Shown: positions 20,604 to 29,026 of the stretch, one piece after another
Numbering within the stretch: the stretch's first letter is position 1
Layout of the letters: every line of letters begins with the position of its first letter
From: Thermoplasmata archaeon
Lineage (GTDB): Archaea > Thermoplasmatota > Thermoplasmata > Lutacidiplasmatales > UBA184
DNA: 64,000 nt
Assembly: GCA_027365105.1 (NCBI GenBank)
Contig: DAHXNZ010000004.1
Location: 30,852 to 94,851, forward strand
Reading direction: 5' to 3'
The notes under the pieces: generated by a model
The model's database searches: none
The model's input: the letters and a program-made list of their open reading frames with translations, nothing else
Told to the model about the DNA's origin: nothing
Made by a program: the position numbers and the translations under genes

Positions 20604-20690
20604 TCCATCCCTTCGCGGGCATTACCCCGATCAGGTTCCTGGGGTCGACGAGACGGGCTCGTCCTCTCAGCCGATACACAGCTCCCCCGT
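20604..20690 (-). promoter_or_regulatory. TPP riboswitch (THI element)
   Basis: Read on the minus strand, the canonical THI-box blocks appear in order: GGCTGAGAGG (20663-20672), a variable hairpin GACGAGCCCGTCTCGTC, ACCTGATCGGGGTAATGCC (20618-20636), and GCGAAGGGATGG (20605-20616). These are the pyrimidine- and pyrophosphate-sensing loops of the TPP aptamer. A TATA-like GTTAAAAGG at about 20710-20718 places the transcript start near 20688, so the aptamer forms the 5' end of the mRNA. The closing stem ends four or five bases before the GTG of thiB, so ligand binding could block translation initiation directly. Confidence 0.95.
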
Positions 20691-20718
20691 TCCTGCAGTA
20701 CCGCGGTGCCTTTTAACG

Positions 20719-21078
20719 TCTCGGGAAGGGTCAACCCGGAGGGAGAGCGGAGCCCGGTTCGAGGCCCCGATCTGCCGAATGAAACCCGACCGTCGCGCCG
20801 TCGCCTGCCCGATACGGGCCCCCTGGACCGGAGGGGTCGGCGCCCACGGGAACCACCCCCGTACCGGCGGCCCAGTACCGGGGCCCCAGAGTTGCGTGGC
20901 CTTCCCGGAAGCGCCGGATCGACACCGGGTCCGACGGGACAAGGCCGGAGCCGGATTCTCCGGCCCCGAGCCCCTCCGCGGGCTCTTCCATCGGGCGCGG
21001 CGTCCCCCCCGGACCGGCCGGCCCGTCGGGTTCCGCACGCTCAAATACGGCCGTCGGGTTTGGAGGGCGCCTCCGCTC
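20719..21078. other. Divergent intergenic region thiB/pdxS
   Basis: This stretch holds the minus-strand promoter of the thiamine operon at its left edge and, on the plus strand, a TATA-like CAAATACGG near 21041-21049, upstream of pdxS. Open frames running through it in both directions are extensions of pdxS or shadows. No other feature was found. Confidence 0.5.
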
Positions 21079-22014
21079 ATGGTCGAAACTCTGGAAGGGC
21101 TCCGATTCGGGTCCGAACTGGTCAAACGCGGCTTCGCCCGGATGCAGCAGGGCGGGGTGATCATGGACGTGACGACCGCCGAACAGGCCCGGATCGCGGA
21201 GGCGGCCGGGGCGGTCGCCGTGATGGCCCTCGAACGGGTCCCGGCCGATATCCGTGCCGCCGGCGGCGTCGCCCGGATGGCCGATCCGACCAAGATCCGG
21301 GAGATCCAGGCCCAGGCGTCGATCCCGGTCATGGCGAAGTGCCGGATCGGGCACATCGCCGAGGCCCGGATCCTCGAGGCGCTGGAAGTGGACATGATCG
21401 ACGAATCGGAGGTCCTGACCCCGGCCGATCCGTTCCGCCACGTCCCGAAGTCGGAATTCAAGGTCCCGTTCGTCTGCGGTGCCCGCAACCTGGGCGAGGC
21501 GCTCCGGCGGATCGATGAGGGCGCGGCGATGATCCGGACCAAGGGCGAGGCCGGGACCGGCAATGTCATCGAGGCCGTTCGGCACATCCGTCAGATCCGG
21601 GAGGAGATCGACGCCCTCGTGCGCATGCGGCCCGCCGCGGCCGCCGCCTGGGCGAAGCGGGAACGGGTGAGCCGGGGGGTGATCCAGGAGGTCCGGCGCC
21701 TGCGTCGCCTGCCCGTGGTCAACTTTGCCGCGGGCGGCATTGCGACCCCGGCCGACGCGGCGCTCTGCCGCCTGCTCGGCGTCGATGGGGTCTTTGTCGG
21801 GAGCGGGATCTTCAAGTCGGAGTTTCCCGAGAAGGTCGCCCGGGCCGTGGTCGACGCGTCGCTGCATTTCGACCAGCCGGAGCTCCTGGCTCGCGTCTCG
21901 GAGGGCCTCGGCTCCCCGATGAAGGGGATCGACCTCGCCGGCCTGCGCCCCGAAGAGCTGCTCCAGTCCCGAGAGTCCGATCCCCGCCGGATCTCCTCCC
22001 CTTCGGCCCATTAG
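21079..22014 (+). CDS. pdxS: Pyridoxal 5'-phosphate synthase, synthase subunit
   Basis: The upstream frame is open for another 196 codons, but homology begins at the ATG at 21079. The 311-residue TIM-barrel enzyme makes PLP from ribose 5-phosphate, glyceraldehyde 3-phosphate and ammonia. Key features are the catalytic Asp in [15 protein letters not shown], the Schiff-base Lys in VMAKCRIGH, the second Lys in [10 protein letters not shown] with the phosphate-binding GEAGTG loop, and the closing phosphate site [14 protein letters not shown]...[12 protein letters not shown]. The glutaminase partner pdxT, usually adjacent, is not in this window. Archaeal pdxT can be unlinked, so this is not evidence of loss. 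Confidence 0.96.
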   Translation: MVETLEGLRFGSELVKRGFARMQQGGVIMDVTTAEQARIAEAAGAVAVMALERVPADIRAAGGVARMADPTKIREIQAQASIPVMAKCRIGHIAEARILEALEVDMIDESEVLTPADPFRHVPKSEFKVPFVCGARNLGEALRRIDEGAAMIRTKGEAGTGNVIEAVRHIRQIREEIDALVRMRPAAAAAWAKRERVSRGVIQEVRRLRRLPVVNFAAGGIATPADAALCRLLGVDGVFVGSGIFKSEFPEKVARAVVDASLHFDQPELLARVSEGLGSPMKGIDLAGLRPEELLQSRESDPRRISSPSAH

Positions 22015-22060
22015 GCCGGCGGCCAGGGGATCCCCCCGGAGGAGTGGCTCGGAGCCCGCT

Positions 22061-23206
22061 GTGCGCATCGTTCAGATCTGCCCGTTCTTCGCCCCCCACG
22101 CCGGGGGGGTCGAGTCGCATGTTCGGACGCTCTCCCGGGCGCTCGCGGCCCAGGGCCACGAACTGACCGTCGTGACCTCCCGCTACCGTCGCCGTCTGCC
22201 GAAGGAGGAGGAGTTCGAGGGCGTCCGCATCCTGCGCGTCCCGACCCTCGCCACCGTCTTCAACACCCCGATCGACCCCGGGGTCGGGCGGCTGCTTCGG
22301 AGCCTGCCGGCCGACGTCGCCCACCTCCACTACCCGCCTCCGATGACCCCCTACTTCGCCGTCCGGACCCTGGTCAAGCGGGGGGTGCCGACCTGCCTGA
22401 CCTACCACTGCGACCTCTATCTGGGCGGCGTGGGGGGCAGCCTCCTCGCCGGGCTCTTCGAACGGATCTTCCTCCCCCGCATCCTCTCGAACGCCGATGC
22501 GATCGTCGTGCACACCCGCAGCTACGGGCGCACGTCGCGGAGCCTCCGGGACCGCCCGCTGGAGATCATTCCCTCGGTCGTGGACCTCGATCGGTTCCGC
22601 CCGGGGCTTCCGGCCGATCGGCTCCGCCGTACGCTGAGGCTCGAGGGCCGTCGGGTGCTCCTCTTCACCGGCCGGCTGGTCCCCCACAAGGGGGTCGACG
22701 TGATCCTGCAGGCGCTCCACCTCCTGCCCGACGATGTGGCGGCCGTCGTGGTGGGCTCCGGCCCCCGGCTGCGCGACCTGGTCCTGTTGGCGCGTCGTCT
22801 GGGCGTGGAGGACCGGGTCCGGTTCTGCCCGTCGGTCGCCGACGACGACCTGCCGACCTACCTCGCGCTGGGCGACGTGTTCGTCTTTCCCTCGCAGAAC
22901 CGGCTGGAGGGCTTCGGCCTCGCGATCGCCGAGGCCCTCGGCGCCGGCCTGCCGGTGATCGTCGCCGACATGCCCGGGGTCCGTGAGGTCATCACGCCCG
23001 GCATCGAGGGGCTCCTGACCGAGCCGCTGATCGCCGAGGACCTGGCCCAGAAGGTCCTGAGAATCCTGGACAGTCCCGACCTCGCCGCCCGGATGGGCGC
23101 GGCCGGCCGCCGCCGGGCCGAGGAGCGGTTCGGGCTCCCGAAGGTCACCGCGGAGATCCTGAGCCTCTACCAGCGGATCGTCGCGCGGCATCGATCGCCT
23201 GCTTGA
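22061..23206 (+). CDS. Glycosyltransferase family 4
   Basis: A 381-residue GT-B fold enzyme with a GTG start; CCGGAGGAG lies about 20 bases upstream. The N-terminal domain starts MRIVQICPFFAPHAGGVESHV, the donor-side Gly-rich loop of GT4 enzymes. The C-terminal domain carries LLFTGRLVPHKGVDVILQAL and the EX7E-like block FPSQNRLEGFGLAIAEALGAGLPVI. It probably transfers a sugar from a nucleotide donor in glycolipid or surface-glycan synthesis. The acceptor is unknown. The last 62 bases overlap the convergent pyrF gene. Confidence 0.92.
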   Translation: MRIVQICPFFAPHAGGVESHVRTLSRALAAQGHELTVVTSRYRRRLPKEEEFEGVRILRVPTLATVFNTPIDPGVGRLLRSLPADVAHLHYPPPMTPYFAVRTLVKRGVPTCLTYHCDLYLGGVGGSLLAGLFERIFLPRILSNADAIVVHTRSYGRTSRSLRDRPLEIIPSVVDLDRFRPGLPADRLRRTLRLEGRRVLLFTGRLVPHKGVDVILQALHLLPDDVAAVVVGSGPRLRDLVLLARRLGVEDRVRFCPSVADDDLPTYLALGDVFVFPSQNRLEGFGLAIAEALGAGLPVIVADMPGVREVITPGIEGLLTEPLIAEDLAQKVLRILDSPDLAARMGAAGRRRAEERFGLPKVTAEILSLYQRIVARHRSPA

Positions 23207-24038
23207 GATCGGCCGCCCGACGTCCGATCCCCCGGGCGCCGTCGGGGCCGTAGAGGATGCCCCGGGAGGAGTTGATCAGCAGGCGCCGGCCGGCCTTTCC
23301 CAGGCCGGCGGCCACGGTCCGTTCGAGGTCGCCCGCCTGCGCGCCGACACCGGGCACGAGCAGCGGGACCGTCGGGCCGAGGATCCTCCGGGCCATGGCG
23401 ACCGCCTCGGGATACGTCGCGCCGACCACGGCGCCGACGTTGCCGGACCGGCGGGCCCGACGTTTCACCTCCGCCAGCACACGGTGCCAGACCGGGGCGG
23501 TTCCCGACCGCAGCTCCTGGAGGTCCCGGCTCCCCGGATTCGACGAGTGGGCGACGACAAAGTACCCCCGCTCGACCTCGGTCTCGAACGGATCGAACGA
23601 ATCCCAGCCCATCCAGGGGGTGACGGTCAGGGCGTCCCAGCCCCCGGAGTTGAGGAGCCCCGAATGGAACCATCGGACGGTGTTGGGGATGTCGTTGACT
23701 TTGAGGTCGAGGATCGTGATCGGGCCCGCCCCGATCCGACGGGGCAGCTCGAGGAGCCGGCGGATTCCCTCGGCGCCGAACGGCAGGTAGGCACCGAACT
23801 GGGCCTTGTAGGCCGCGGCCACGGGCCGGGTGGCTTCGAGCACCTCATCGAGGAACCGGTCAAGGGCCCGGGGGGCCGGACGCCGACCGAACCGGGCCGG
23901 CCAGAGGCGGGGGTCGGGGTCGAGCCCGACGCAGAGCATCGATCCGGTCCCGGCGATCCGGTCGTCGAGCCGTTCGGAGAATCGCCTCGGCACGGAGGCG
24001 GCACGGGCCCTTTCCGTAAATCGGTTGCGTCGCCGCAC
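23145..24038 (-). CDS. pyrF: Orotidine 5'-phosphate decarboxylase
   Basis: A 297-residue enzyme with a GTG start, catalysing the last step of UMP synthesis. Motifs include MLCVGLDPDPRLWP, AYKAQFGAYLPFG, the catalytic ILDLKVNDIPNT (the D-x-K-x-x-D tetrad region), VVGATYPEAV, VPGVGAQAGD and LINSSRGILYG. The length and AYK...LPFG/VGATYP features match type 2 OMP decarboxylases rather than the short archaeal form. The usual DAKRGDI reads DLKVNDI, keeping Lys and Asp. A TATA-like CTTTAAGG near 24056-24063 lies 22 bases upstream and may also serve the divergent RPA operon. Confidence 0.94.
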   Translation of the reverse strand: MRRRNRFTERARAASVPRRFSERLDDRIAGTGSMLCVGLDPDPRLWPARFGRRPAPRALDRFLDEVLEATRPVAAAYKAQFGAYLPFGAEGIRRLLELPRRIGAGPITILDLKVNDIPNTVRWFHSGLLNSGGWDALTVTPWMGWDSFDPFETEVERGYFVVAHSSNPGSRDLQELRSGTAPVWHRVLAEVKRRARRSGNVGAVVGATYPEAVAMARRILGPTVPLLVPGVGAQAGDLERTVAAGLGKAGRRLLINSSRGILYGPDGARGIGRRAADLKQAIDAARRSAGRGSGSPR

Positions 24039-24100
24039 CGTTCACCCGGGCCGTCGGCTTTAAGGCCGGCGGACTCTCCCCGTCCTTCGGGGAGCTTCGG

Positions 24101-25252
24101 ATGGCGACAGACGGTGCCGCAGACCCGGTCGAGATCCGTCTCAAGGACCTGCGTCCGGGCCCGCCGGTCTCGTTCATCGCCCGGATTGTCCAGGTCGAGC
24201 GGAGGGAGATCACCCGGAAGAGCGATGGCCAGCGGCGGCCGATCCTCTCGGGGCTCCTGAGCGACGGGACCGGCACGGTGCGGTTCACCTGGTGGGACCC
24301 TCCCTCCGAGGAGATCGACCGGGGGACCGTGCTCCGGATCGCCCGGGCGGAGGTCCGCGAGTACCTCGGGCGCGCGGAGGTCGCCTTCACCTACCGGACC
24401 CGAATCGCCCCGGCGGCCGAGGCCGAGCTTCCCCGGCTCGGCTGGGAGGAGATGCCGATGCGGCGGATCCGGGACCTGACCCCCCCGGACGAGGGGTTCC
24501 GGCTCGATGCCCGGGTGGTCCGGGTCGCCGCCCGCGGTGTCGCGGTCGGCGCCGAGCACCGGACCGTCTTCGAGGGCCGGCTCGCCGATGACAGCGGCGC
24601 GATCGGCTTCACCGCCTGGAGGGACTTCTCCCTCCGGGAGGGCGAGGCGGTGCGGATCGGGGGCGGATATCTTCGGAACTATCGGCGGCGCCCCCAACTG
24701 GTCCTCGATGACCGATCGATCGTCGCCCGCCTGCCGGACACCCGTCTGCCCCCCGCGGCCGAACTGGCGGCGCCGGCCCGACAGAGCCTGGCCCGGTGCG
24801 AGGCGGAGGGCGGCGGCGAACTGGTCGAACTCGCCGGTCGGGTCGTCGGGATCCTTCCTCCGAGCGGGCTCATCTATCGATGCCCGGAGTGTCGTCGGGT
24901 GACCCACCAGGGGATCTGCCGGACCCATGGGCCGGTCAGCGGCGGGCCCGACCTCGCCGCCCGGCTGGTGCTCGATGACGGAACCGGGGCCGCCACGGTG
25001 AACCTTGACCGTGCGGCGACCGAATCGGTGATCGGCCTCTCCCTTGACGCCTGCCTGGAACGACTCCGGTCGACCCCCGACCCGTCGGTCATCGAGGAGC
25101 TCCTCTGGGAGCGTCTGATCGGAACCTGTTGGACGGTCCGGGGGTCGGCGTACGTCGACGACTTCGGCCTGTCGGTCCATCCCGAATCGATCGAGCCCCG
25201 CCCCCGGACCGAAGCGCCCGACGCGGCCGATCTCGAACGGAGGCTCGCGTAG
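24101..25252 (+). CDS. Replication protein A, large subunit-like
   Basis: A 383-residue single-stranded-DNA-binding protein with at least three OB folds. OB1 is about residues 10-100 (LSGLLSDGTGTVRFTWWD), OB2 about 110-205 (FEGRLADDSGAIGFTAW). OB3, from about 235, has an embedded zinc site YRCPECRRVTHQGICRTH and the strand ARLVLDDGTGAATVNLD. This architecture is typical of euryarchaeal RPA. It protects ssDNA in replication and repair. The next gene follows the stop with no gap. A hairpin (24076-24094) lies just before the ATG, overlapping the predicted transcript start. Confidence 0.92.
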   Translation: MATDGAADPVEIRLKDLRPGPPVSFIARIVQVERREITRKSDGQRRPILSGLLSDGTGTVRFTWWDPPSEEIDRGTVLRIARAEVREYLGRAEVAFTYRTRIAPAAEAELPRLGWEEMPMRRIRDLTPPDEGFRLDARVVRVAARGVAVGAEHRTVFEGRLADDSGAIGFTAWRDFSLREGEAVRIGGGYLRNYRRRPQLVLDDRSIVARLPDTRLPPAAELAAPARQSLARCEAEGGGELVELAGRVVGILPPSGLIYRCPECRRVTHQGICRTHGPVSGGPDLAARLVLDDGTGAATVNLDRAATESVIGLSLDACLERLRSTPDPSVIEELLWERLIGTCWTVRGSAYVDDFGLSVHPESIEPRPRTEAPDAADLERRLA

Positions 25253-26167
25253 ATGCCGGCCCGCGAACCGGCCTGGCGGCTCTGTGCGGCCGAACTCCTG
25301 CAGGCGACGGAAGAGGAGCAGGGTACCGGCGAGCGTCCGGTCACCTACCGGATCAGCCCGTACGGCGCCCGGATCGGCCGGGCCCTGCTGGCCGGGCGGC
25401 TCACGCCGCCCGAGCGGGTCGGGCGCGACGAGCGGGAGCCGTTCTACCGGGCGCGGCTCGCCGACCCGACCGGCGAGATCGCGGTGACGGCGGGGAGCTA
25501 CCAGCCCCGGGCGATGGCGACGCTGCGCCGGCTGGCCGCCCCGACCACGGCGCTGGTGGTGGGGCGCCCCCATCTCTACCGGGGCCGCGACGGCACCGCC
25601 TACGTCTCGATCCGGGCCGAGGGGATCGCTCCGCTGGACGAACCGGAGTACCGTGCGGTGGTGGGCGAGATCCTCGGCCAGACGCTCGACCGGCTCGAGG
25701 TGCTTGGCGCGGTCCGCGCCGGGGGGGTGGCGCCCGAGGCCGCGCCGGAGCTCTGGGTCGTCGGCGCTCGGGCCTCGGCGGCCCGGTTTCCATCGGCGTC
25801 CCGGGACGGGCTCCTGCCCTCCCTCCGATCGGCGCTTCAGGCCCTGCGGGGGGGGGCCCCGCCCCCTCCGGTCCCTCCTCCCGTGAGCCCGGCCGCCTGG
25901 GCGCCCTCCGCCCCGGAGCCTCCCCCGGCACGGCCGGCCCCGGTCCGCCCGGTGACCGAGGCCGAACGGGCCGAGGAGGAGACGGTCCTCGACCTGATCG
26001 ACGAGCTCGCCGACCGGTCGGTCGACGGCTACGCCGAAGTCCGGGAGACCTTCAAACGGCTCGCCGAACGGGGCCTGACTCCCGAACGGGCCGAGGAGCT
26101 CCTGGGCCGCCTCGAGACCGAAGGCGCGGTGGAGGAACCGGTGGTGGGCAAGCTCCGGCGGGCCTAA
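25253..26167 (+). CDS. RPA-associated protein (COG3390-like)
   Basis: A 304-residue protein starting on the base after the RPA stop. The N-terminal 140 residues form an OB-like domain with the motif FYRARLADPTGEIAVTAGSYQPRA, typical of the RPA-associated family that archaeal genomes encode next to RPA. A proline-rich linker (about 195-235) leads to a C-terminal winged-helix-like domain with ERAEEETVLDLIDELADR and LTPERAEELLGRLETEGAV. It should bind the RPA subunit encoded just upstream and act in ssDNA handling. Confidence 0.88.
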   Translation: MPAREPAWRLCAAELLQATEEEQGTGERPVTYRISPYGARIGRALLAGRLTPPERVGRDEREPFYRARLADPTGEIAVTAGSYQPRAMATLRRLAAPTTALVVGRPHLYRGRDGTAYVSIRAEGIAPLDEPEYRAVVGEILGQTLDRLEVLGAVRAGGVAPEAAPELWVVGARASAARFPSASRDGLLPSLRSALQALRGGAPPPPVPPPVSPAAWAPSAPEPPPARPAPVRPVTEAERAEEETVLDLIDELADRSVDGYAEVRETFKRLAERGLTPERAEELLGRLETEGAVEEPVVGKLRRA

Positions 26168-26200
26168 CGGGCCTGGGCGTGGGGCGATGGCTGGGGACGA

Positions 26201-26211
26201 GGATTTATATC
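26201..26211 (+). promoter_or_regulatory. TATA box with an unusually long leader
   Basis: GGATTTATATC lies about 105 bases before the FKBP start, far outside the leaderless spacing seen elsewhere. Its predicted start site, 26233-26237, coincides with the ATG of a tiny ORF instead. Confidence 0.6.
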
Positions 26212-26236
26212 GGTGCCCGGCTCGGGGCGCGGGGGG

Positions 26237-26287
26237 ATGAAGAGCACCTGTCTCTCCGAACACGTGACGAGACCTACGACGTGCTGA
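26237..26287 (+). CDS. Candidate upstream ORF / leader peptide (16 residues)
   Basis: The ATG sits exactly where transcription from the TATA box at 26204-26211 should begin. It opens a 16-codon frame with two cysteines that ends 25 bases before the membrane FKBP gene, in a different frame. It may be a leaderless leader peptide that tunes expression of the FKBP gene. No sequence family is expected for so short a peptide, so the evidence is positional. Confidence 0.35.
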   Translation: MKSTCLSEHVTRPTTC

Positions 26288-26312
26288 CCCCCAACCCTGC
26301 GGAATCCAAATC

Positions 26313-27251
26313 ATGCCAACTTCCCGCTCGCTCTGGGTCCCGATCCTCGTCGCCGTGGTATTGATTGTGGCGGGGGTGGCCGCGGCGGGCTACGTCTACG
26401 CGAAGAACCGCCCCCCCTCCCCGGCGCCGCTCCTTACGATTCAGAAGGGGTACAATGCGACGGTCAACTACATCGGGGAGTTCGCTACGGGCCCCCAGGC
26501 CGGCCGGGTCTTCGATACGTCGATTTATGCGGTCGCCCTGAACAACCTGACCTACCCGAAGAGCCTGCTCTACCAGCCCCGGGCGAACGAATCGGCCTAC
26601 ACTCCGCTGGCCGTCCATGTGGGTCCGACTGCGCCCTCGGGCGGCTACGTGATCAATAACCTCTCGTTCATCACCGTCATTCCCGGGTTCTGGCAGGGGA
26701 TCATCGGGCTTTCGGGGAACCGGACGGTGACCGTGATTATCCCGCCCAGCCTGGGCTACGGGCCGCTCAACCCGTCCTGCCTCGTCACCCAGCCTCTGAC
26801 CTACACGATGCCCACCGTCGTGACGCTTTCCCGCGCGCAGTTCGCGACCCAGTATCCCGGCGTGCCGATCACCGTCGGGAGTACGCTCTCCCAGCCGATC
26901 TACGGCTGGCCGGTCCTGCTCTTCAGCGCGAATGCGACGTCGGTGGTGCTGGTGAACCAGCCCGGGGTCGGGTTCGTCTCCTCACCGTTCGGCTGGCCGG
27001 TCGAGGTCACGAACGTCACGCAGGGGCCGAGCGGCGGCAACCTGACGCTCCACAATGAACTCAGCGTGACCCAGGCGGGCCTGGTGAAGGGCAATCTTCC
27101 GACGAACCAGACCGTCTGCCATACGGGGACCTTCGTCGTCTCCTCGGTGAACCTCGCCAGCGGGACCTTCACGGAGAACTTCAACTCCCAGGTCGCCGGG
27201 GCGACGCTCAAGTTCATCATCACGGCCGTCGACATCTTCCCGCCGAAGTAG
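26313..27251 (+). CDS. Membrane-anchored FKBP-type peptidyl-prolyl isomerase
   Basis: A 312-residue protein with one N-terminal membrane helix (residues 7-30), so the body faces outside. The FKBP core begins YNATVNYIGEFATGPQAGRVFDTSIY, the classic 'V.Y.G...dG.vFDts' strand. It continues with FITVIPGFWQGIIGLSGNRTVTVIIPPSLGYGPLNP, the hydrophobic active-site and 'P...yG' region. A large insert and a C-terminal extension with PGVGFVSSPFGWPVEVTNV resemble the IF domain of archaeal long FKBPs. Many N-glycosylation sequons fit a surface location. It should assist folding of secreted proteins. It follows a predicted leader peptide. Confidence 0.87.
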   Translation: MPTSRSLWVPILVAVVLIVAGVAAAGYVYAKNRPPSPAPLLTIQKGYNATVNYIGEFATGPQAGRVFDTSIYAVALNNLTYPKSLLYQPRANESAYTPLAVHVGPTAPSGGYVINNLSFITVIPGFWQGIIGLSGNRTVTVIIPPSLGYGPLNPSCLVTQPLTYTMPTVVTLSRAQFATQYPGVPITVGSTLSQPIYGWPVLLFSANATSVVLVNQPGVGFVSSPFGWPVEVTNVTQGPSGGNLTLHNELSVTQAGLVKGNLPTNQTVCHTGTFVVSSVNLASGTFTENFNSQVAGATLKFIITAVDIFPPK

Positions 27252-27269
27252 GGCGGGGCCCTGGGCCGT

Positions 27270-28172
27270 CTACCCGAGGGTGATCCGACCCCGCTTGAGG
27301 AGTTCGTCGAGCCGCTGGTCGACGCTCGATTCGAGCGCGGTCCGTTCCTCCGCCCGCCGGGTGCGCGGAGTGAACTCGCGAATCGTGTTGCGGGCCTCGG
27401 CCCGCCGGGCCCTCAGCGTGCCGAGGAGGGTGCGGCCCTCCTGCTCGAGCCGCTGGATTTCCCGGCTCTCGGCGAACAGCCGGTCCATCGTGTCGCTGCG
27501 CTGGGCGGCGATCCGCCGGATCTCGGCGACGACGCTGCCCGCGGCCTCGAGGCGGCCCCGAATGGTGCCCATCGCCGCCTCCCGCTCCTTGCGGATCCGA
27601 TCGAACTCCTGGGTGATCCGGTCGACCGCGGCCCGGGCCTCGGTGACCTGGTGGGCCGCCGCCTCCTCCCGGGCCCGATCGGCGGCGGCCTCCTGGGCGT
27701 GGGCCTCCAGCTCGGCCAGCATTCGGGTCCGCTCCCGGAGCCGGACCAGGAGCGCGCGCTCGTCGTCCAGCGAGAGCACCTGGGTCTGCTGGCGGTGCTC
27801 GAGCTCCTGGATCTCCTTCCGCACCGCCTCGGGTCGAAGATGGGCCTGCGGCCGGGCGGCCGCGCGGATCTCCCGGTACTGGATCAGGGCCTGAGCCAGG
27901 GCGGCGCGGGCCCGGTCCCGTTCCGATCGGAGCCGGAGCAGCTCCTGCCCCAGGCTGCGGTGGGTCTGGTGGACCTCTTCCGCCTCCTGGAGCGGGCCTC
28001 CCCGCTGCGTCGCGAGCGCCTTCTGCTCGGCACTGAGCCGGCGGACCTCCGCGAGGAGCTGTTGCCGCTTCGCCCAACGCGACTCGAGCTGGGAATCGAT
28101 CGCCCGGAGGCGATCCTGGATCTCCCGTTCCTCCCGATCCGACTCTTCCGATAGCGATGTCCGATACGGCAC
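27270..28172 (-). CDS. Archaeal coiled-coil protein (COG1340-like)
   Basis: A 300-residue protein with a GTG start, made almost entirely of heptad-rich helix (Glu/Arg/Leu/Ala) from residue 10 to about 290, with only short breaks. This is the pattern of the uncharacterised archaeal coiled-coil family COG1340. It lacks a membrane segment or catalytic motif. It starts 24 bases after the larB stop, so the two are probably one transcript, although no functional link is known. A structural or scaffolding role is likely. Confidence 0.75.
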   Translation of the reverse strand: MPYRTSLSEESDREEREIQDRLRAIDSQLESRWAKRQQLLAEVRRLSAEQKALATQRGGPLQEAEEVHQTHRSLGQELLRLRSERDRARAALAQALIQYREIRAAARPQAHLRPEAVRKEIQELEHRQQTQVLSLDDERALLVRLRERTRMLAELEAHAQEAAADRAREEAAAHQVTEARAAVDRITQEFDRIRKEREAAMGTIRGRLEAAGSVVAEIRRIAAQRSDTMDRLFAESREIQRLEQEGRTLLGTLRARRAEARNTIREFTPRTRRAEERTALESSVDQRLDELLKRGRITLG

Positions 28173-28196
28173 GGCACCCCCCCTAGGACCCGAAGG

Positions 28197-28967
28197 TCAC
28201 AAAACCCCTTCCCGTCCTCGCCGCCGCCCCGTCCGGGGCCGGATCGATGGCCGGTCGGGCAGGAGCCACTGGGTCACGTAGAGCGCCGCCGGGACCGCGG
28301 CATCGATGTTGACGACCGCGAGCGGGGCGCACGATTGGAGCATGGCCGTCAGGGCGGCCTCGCCGCGGCCGCCCCGACCGTAGCCGATCGAGGTCGGGAT
28401 CCCGAGTACCGGGGCGCGGACGAGACCGGCGACCACGGTCGGCAACGCGCCCTCCCGGCCGGCGCAGACCAGGTACGCGCGGGGCGCCCGGGCCTCGATC
28501 CGGGCCAGGGCCCGGGTGAGCCGGTGCATCCCGGCGACCCCGACATCGTAGGCGGTGAGCACCTCGACGCCGAACGCTTCGAGGATGACCCGGGTCTCCT
28601 CGGCCACGCCCACATCGCTCGTGCCGGCGGCCAGCAGGGCGACCCGGGGCTGGGGGAGCCGGAGCCCGAGCGGGCCGGCGAGCCGGGCGACCCGTCCGGC
28701 GGCGAGGAGGCGGACCGGGAGCCCGCCCCGCATGGCGGCCCGAAGCGCCCTCCGCTGCGGTGCGGTCGGGCGGGAGATCAGGGCCCCGGTCCGATGGGCA
28801 TGGAGCGCCCGGAGGATTCCCAGGAGATGGTCGACCGTCTTGCCTTCGCCGAGGATGATCTCGGGGACCCCGACGCGTTGCGACCGTTCCCGGTCGATCT
28901 GGGCGTACCGTCCGACCCGTAAGGTCGCGGTTCGTTGGGGCCGGCGGGCACCGGTGCGGCGAGCCAT
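28197..28967 (-). CDS. larB: Nickel-pincer cofactor biosynthesis protein LarB
   Basis: I chose the ATG at 28967 because the TATA box CATATATCG is about 28 bases upstream. The 256-residue protein has the LarB/PurE-like fold: GVPEIILGEGKTVDHL near residues 30-45, then LAAGTSDVGVAEETRVILEAFGVEV, YDVGVAGMHRL and SIGYGRGGRGEAALTAMLQSCAPLAVVNID. LarB carboxylates and hydrolyses nicotinate adenine dinucleotide in nickel-pincer synthesis for lactate racemase-type enzymes. LarC, LarE and LarA are not in the window. It is divergent from an acyl-CoA dehydrogenase over a shared TATA region. Confidence 0.9.
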   Translation of the reverse strand: MARRTGARRPQRTATLRVGRYAQIDRERSQRVGVPEIILGEGKTVDHLLGILRALHAHRTGALISRPTAPQRRALRAAMRGGLPVRLLAAGRVARLAGPLGLRLPQPRVALLAAGTSDVGVAEETRVILEAFGVEVLTAYDVGVAGMHRLTRALARIEARAPRAYLVCAGREGALPTVVAGLVRAPVLGIPTSIGYGRGGRGEAALTAMLQSCAPLAVVNIDAAVPAALYVTQWLLPDRPSIRPRTGRRRGREGVL

Positions 28968-28989
28968 CGTGACGCCCCCACCCAAGCCA

Positions 28990-28999
28990 TCATATATCG
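28990..28999. promoter_or_regulatory. Shared TATA element of larB and acyl-CoA dehydrogenase
   Basis: CATATATCG is nearly self-complementary. Its centre is about 28 bases from the larB ATG on the minus strand and about 32 bases from the acyl-CoA dehydrogenase ATG on the plus strand. No other TATA-like sequence lies in the 59-base gap, so one element probably drives both genes. Confidence 0.55.
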
Positions 29000-29026
29000 G
29001 GTCCCGGTGCTCGCCCGAACCCACCT

